From NCBI RefSeq assembly GCF_018866305.1, contig NZ_CP076456.1, positions 1,302,001 through 1,366,000 on the forward strand: a stretch of DNA of 64,000 nucleotides, given 5' to 3'. The translations under genes and the position numbers were made by a program. Below, in pieces: positions 61,619-64,000 of the stretch (positions are counted from its first letter, which is position 1; each line of letters begins with the position of its first letter). The stretch is from Arthrobacter sunyaminii (GTDB lineage: Bacteria > Actinomycetota > Actinomycetes > Actinomycetales > Micrococcaceae). The notes below the pieces were generated by a model, which was not told the origin of the DNA, made no database searches, and saw only the letters and a list, made by a program, of their open reading frames with translations.

Positions 61619-62965
61619 TTGACCGTTCTGCTCTTCATCCTGGGCGTCTTGTTCGTGGCGGTGGGTATCGCCGTGTCCATTGCGCTGCACGAGGTGGGCC
61701 ACCTGGTGCCGGCGAAGGCCTTCAAGGTCCGGGTGACGCAGTACATGATCGGTTTCGGTCCCACTGTGTTCTCCCGGCGCCGCGGTGAAACCGAATACGG
61801 CGTCAAAGCACTGCCGCTGGGCGGTTACGTCTCGATGGTGGGCATGTACCCGCCGAACAAGGCCGACGACGCCGATGGCACCGTCCGCAGTTCAAGCACC
61901 GGCATGTTTCAGCAGCTGGCCACGGATGCCCGTGCAGCGGCCGCCGAGCAGCTTCAGCCCGGCGACGAAAACCGCATGTTCTACAACCTGCCGATCTGGA
62001 AGCGCATCATCGTCATGCTCGGCGGGCCCTTCATGAACCTGCTGATCGGCGTCGTGCTTTTCGCCGTGCTGCTCATGGGGTTCGGGACGGCCCAGAGCAC
62101 CACCCGGCTCGCCGAGGTCAACCAGTGCGTGATCACCTCCGACCAAGCCGCCCAGGGACAGACGGAATGCACCGACGCGGACCCGGCCGCACCCGCCTAT
62201 GAAGCGGGGCTGCTGCCCGGGGACACCATCACCGCCTTCGACGGACAGCCGGTGGACGGCTGGAACGATCTCTCAGCTCGCATCAAGGAAGCGGCCGGCC
62301 GGTCGGTGCCCGTCACCTACGTGCGCGACGGCGTGGAGCAGGACACGATGATCACGCCGCTGCTGACCAAACGTCCCGTGACGGACGACGACGGCGCCCC
62401 CGTCACCGACGACGCCGGCAACCCGGTGACCAAAGAAGTCGGATTCATCGGCGTGGCTGCCGCCACGGAACTGGTCCGGCAACCTGGTACTGAGGTCCTG
62501 CCTGCAGTGGGGGACAACCTGCGCAGCATTGCGGGTGTGGTTATCAACCTGCCGCAGCGGGTGGTGGACGTGGCACAGGCAGCATTCTCCTCGGAGGAAC
62601 GTGACCCGAACGGGCCGATCAGCGTGGTGGGGGTCGGCCGCATCGCCGGTGAAATTTCAGCCCTGGAGGAAGTTCCGGTAGCCAGTAAGGTGGCCACCCT
62701 CGTTGGCCTGGTGGCCAGCGTGAACCTGGCCCTGTTCGTCTTCAACCTGATTCCGCTGCTGCCGCTGGACGGCGGCCACGTTGCCGGAGCCCTTTGGGAG
62801 GGGCTGCGCCGGCGGGTAGCGAAGCTGTTCAAGCGTCCGGACCCGGGACACTTTGACCTGGCGAAAATGCTGCCGGTCACGTACGTGGTCTTCGCCCTGC
62901 TGATGGGGATGAGCGTGCTGCTGATCTATGCGGACATCGTGAAACCGGTAAGCCTCTTCAACTAG
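61619..62965 (+). CDS. rseP: M50 site-2 protease (RseP/RIP1 family)
   Basis: 448 residues. Zinc motif H24-E25-x2-H28 (ALHEVGHLVPA) in the first TM helix; a PDZ domain (about 190-280: YEAGLLPGDTITAFDGQPVDG); and the C-terminal FNLIPLLPLDGGHVAGAL with the third zinc ligand Asp. It cleaves anti-sigma factors or other proteins in the membrane. TTG start at 61619 with GAAGGA 7-8 bases upstream. The usual next gene ispG is absent. Confidence 0.93.
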   Translation: MTVLLFILGVLFVAVGIAVSIALHEVGHLVPAKAFKVRVTQYMIGFGPTVFSRRRGETEYGVKALPLGGYVSMVGMYPPNKADDADGTVRSSSTGMFQQLATDARAAAAEQLQPGDENRMFYNLPIWKRIIVMLGGPFMNLLIGVVLFAVLLMGFGTAQSTTRLAEVNQCVITSDQAAQGQTECTDADPAAPAYEAGLLPGDTITAFDGQPVDGWNDLSARIKEAAGRSVPVTYVRDGVEQDTMITPLLTKRPVTDDDGAPVTDDAGNPVTKEVGFIGVAAATELVRQPGTEVLPAVGDNLRSIAGVVINLPQRVVDVAQAAFSSEERDPNGPISVVGVGRIAGEISALEEVPVASKVATLVGLVASVNLALFVFNLIPLLPLDGGHVAGALWEGLRRRVAKLFKRPDPGHFDLAKMLPVTYVVFALLMGMSVLLIYADIVKPVSLFN

Positions 62966-63020
62966 GGTGCGCCAACCCCGGAACACCTGAGCCGGGTCGC
63001 CGGAGAATTGAATCCGAAAA

Positions 63021-63052
63021 CGGTTGTTATTTCAATTACAACCGCATACGGT
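63021..63052. promoter_or_regulatory. AT-rich dyads before the satD-like gene
   Basis: CGGTTGT (63021-63027) and ACAACCG (63038-63044) with a 10-base spacer, overlapped by ACCG-CATA-CGGT (63041-63052). The stretch is unusually AT-rich for this genome and ends seven bases before the satD-like ATG, so it is probably promoter plus operator. Confidence 0.5.
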
Positions 63053-63058
63053 TTCAAT

Positions 63059-63736
63059 ATGTTTGTGTTGACGATCGATCAAAAGGGCAGCCGCAAAGGC
63101 CGGGACCGGGTGCCGGAGCTGCTGGAGCTGCTCGGGACGGTGCCGATGGACCGGCCTTTTGAGCGGTCGGTCGGCGATGAAGTCCAGGGCATCACCAACG
63201 ATGCCGGTGCGGCGGTGGAAGCCGCCCTGCTCGCCCTGCGCAACGGCCACTGGTCTGTGGGAATCGGGGTTGGGGCGGTTGATCTGCCCCTGCCGGCCAG
63301 CACCCGGGAAGCCTCCGGCCCCGCCTTTGTGGCAGCACGCGAGGCCGTGGACCGGGCCAAGAAGACCGGCGACCGCCCGCCCCTGGCAGTCGCCGGAGCG
63401 CCGGGAGCAGCTGAGGCTGAAGCCGTATTGGTGCTGATTGGACGGCTGATTCGGGACCGCACCCCCGAGCAGTGGCGCATCCTGGAGCATGTGGAACCCG
63501 GAACCTGGGGCTCCCAGAGTGCGGCCGCCCGCAAGCTCGGGATCAGCCCGCAGTCCGTGGGGAAGACTACGGCGCGCGCCGGATGGCAGGAAGAATGGGC
63601 TGCCCGTCCGGCAGCAGCCGTGCTGCTGGCCCGTGCCGATGAACAGGCCGGTCCGGACGATCCGGCCCGCCCTACTGACCCGGCCCGAACTAACACCACG
63701 CCGGGTTCGGCAACCGGCGAAGGAGTGCTCCCGTGA
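63059..63736 (+). CDS. SatD-family protein
   Basis: 225 residues. The N-terminal part (MFVLTIDQKGSRKGRDRVPELLELL, then ERSVGDEVQGI) matches the SatD family, named after a streptococcal acid-tolerance operon; biochemical role unknown. Residues about 150-190 form a helix-turn-helix-like segment (SQSAAARKLGISPQSVGKTTARAGWQEE), suggesting autoregulation. A Pro/Asp/Ala-rich tail follows. ATG 63059 is chosen over the in-frame codon at 63008, which would put the dyads inside the gene. Its stop overlaps the next ATG. Confidence 0.75.
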   Translation: MFVLTIDQKGSRKGRDRVPELLELLGTVPMDRPFERSVGDEVQGITNDAGAAVEAALLALRNGHWSVGIGVGAVDLPLPASTREASGPAFVAAREAVDRAKKTGDRPPLAVAGAPGAAEAEAVLVLIGRLIRDRTPEQWRILEHVEPGTWGSQSAAARKLGISPQSVGKTTARAGWQEEWAARPAAAVLLARADEQAGPDDPARPTDPARTNTTPGSATGEGVLP

Positions 63737-64000
63737 TGGACTTTCTGTGGGTTGTCCTGGCCCTGCTGGCAGCAGCAGCATTGGGCTGGCCGGTCACAGC
63801 CGCCGTGCTGAGGCTGGCCCGTGCCGTGGAAAATTCCGGACCGCCGTTCTCCGAAGCCGATCCGGCGGCCGATCAGAACCTCGATGCCGAACTCGTGGCC
63901 GGCAGCCGGGCAGCCCCGGGCGGAATCCGGTCCGGAGGGTCGGCAGCCGGCCCCCGGGTACGGGCAGGCAGCACCCCGGCTCCGGGTTCCGTGCTCCGCG
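63736..64000 (+). CDS. Membrane protein downstream of satD (3' partial)
   Basis: Open from ATG 63736 (sharing the A of the satD TGA) to the window end, 88 codons. It starts MDFLWVVLALLAAAALGWP, one TM helix, followed by a Gly/Ala/Pro/Ser-rich soluble part. In other actinobacteria a multi-pass membrane protein often follows satD; only the first helix is visible here. Confidence 0.7.
   Translation, partial: MDFLWVVLALLAAAALGWPVTAAVLRLARAVENSGPPFSEADPAADQNLDAELVAGSRAAPGGIRSGGSAAGPRVRAGSTPAPGSVLR

Overview
The window is a 64 kb piece of a high-GC actinobacterial chromosome, most likely from the Micrococcaceae (Arthrobacter-like). The core gene order, the Ala/Glu-rich tail of ribosomal protein S2, actinobacterial DivIVA-domain and DMT proteins, GTG/TTG starts and a leucine-catabolism cluster laid out as in mycobacteria all point this way. 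No prophage, CRISPR array, intact insertion sequence or rRNA operon is visible. Genus and species are inference.

Layout. (1) 0-4.6 kb: the end of a DyP peroxidase (EfeB-like) converges on a two-gene secreted/surface operon, made of an unknown Cys/His-containing secreted protein and an FG-GAP propeller with an LAETG sorting signal. A good IdeR/DtxR-type iron box overlies the operon's predicted transcription start. (2) 4.9-21.3 kb: core genes glyS, a GNAT, a TetR/YibE-F pair, an AtoE-type fatty acid transporter, dusB, dgt and dnaG, interrupted by a 1752-residue thioester adhesin with 13 tandem DUF5979-like repeats and an LPSTG anchor. (3) 21.3-28 kb: two identical tRNA-Asn genes bracket a double-GH10 xylanase, followed by malic enzyme and a sugar porter. 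(4) 28-34 kb: a membrane-lipid/glycolipid operon, a CAU tRNA, a glutaryl-CoA-dehydrogenase-like gene and an M23 peptidase. (5) 34-39.5 kb: rpsB-tsf-pyrH-frr-cdsA and a DivIVA-domain gene, with several strong intergenic hairpins. (6) 39.5-50.1 kb: two solute:sodium symporter modules around a LytS/LytTR two-component system, then an Lrp regulator divergent from a branched-chain (or pyruvate) 2-oxoacid dehydrogenase operon. (7) 50.2-59.3 kb: a TetR regulator divergent from a leucine-catabolism operon (carboxylase beta and alpha, acyl-CoA dehydrogenase, CoA transferase A/B, MaoC hydratase, CitE-like lyase). (8) 59.4-64 kb: an NmrA-like oxidoreductase, a cluster of short inverted repeats, dxr, the site-2 protease rseP, a SatD-like protein and the start of a membrane protein.

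How it fits together. Regions 4, 6 and 7 hold much of a branched-chain amino acid and short-chain acid catabolic network: BCKDH-like complex, acyl-CoA dehydrogenases, methylcrotonyl-CoA carboxylase, CoA transferase, acetate-type symporters and, further away, an AtoE transporter. Shared regulatory sequences tie parts together. GTTA-N8-TAAC dyads occur twice in the TetR/leucine divergent promoter and once before the distant glutaryl-CoA-dehydrogenase-like gene. CRP/GlxR-type TGTGA-N6-TCACA sites occur before the actP and 2-oxoacid dehydrogenase operons. The surface proteins (LAETG and LPSTG anchors), the secreted xylanase and the M23 peptidase suggest a soil- or plant-associated life style, which is inference.
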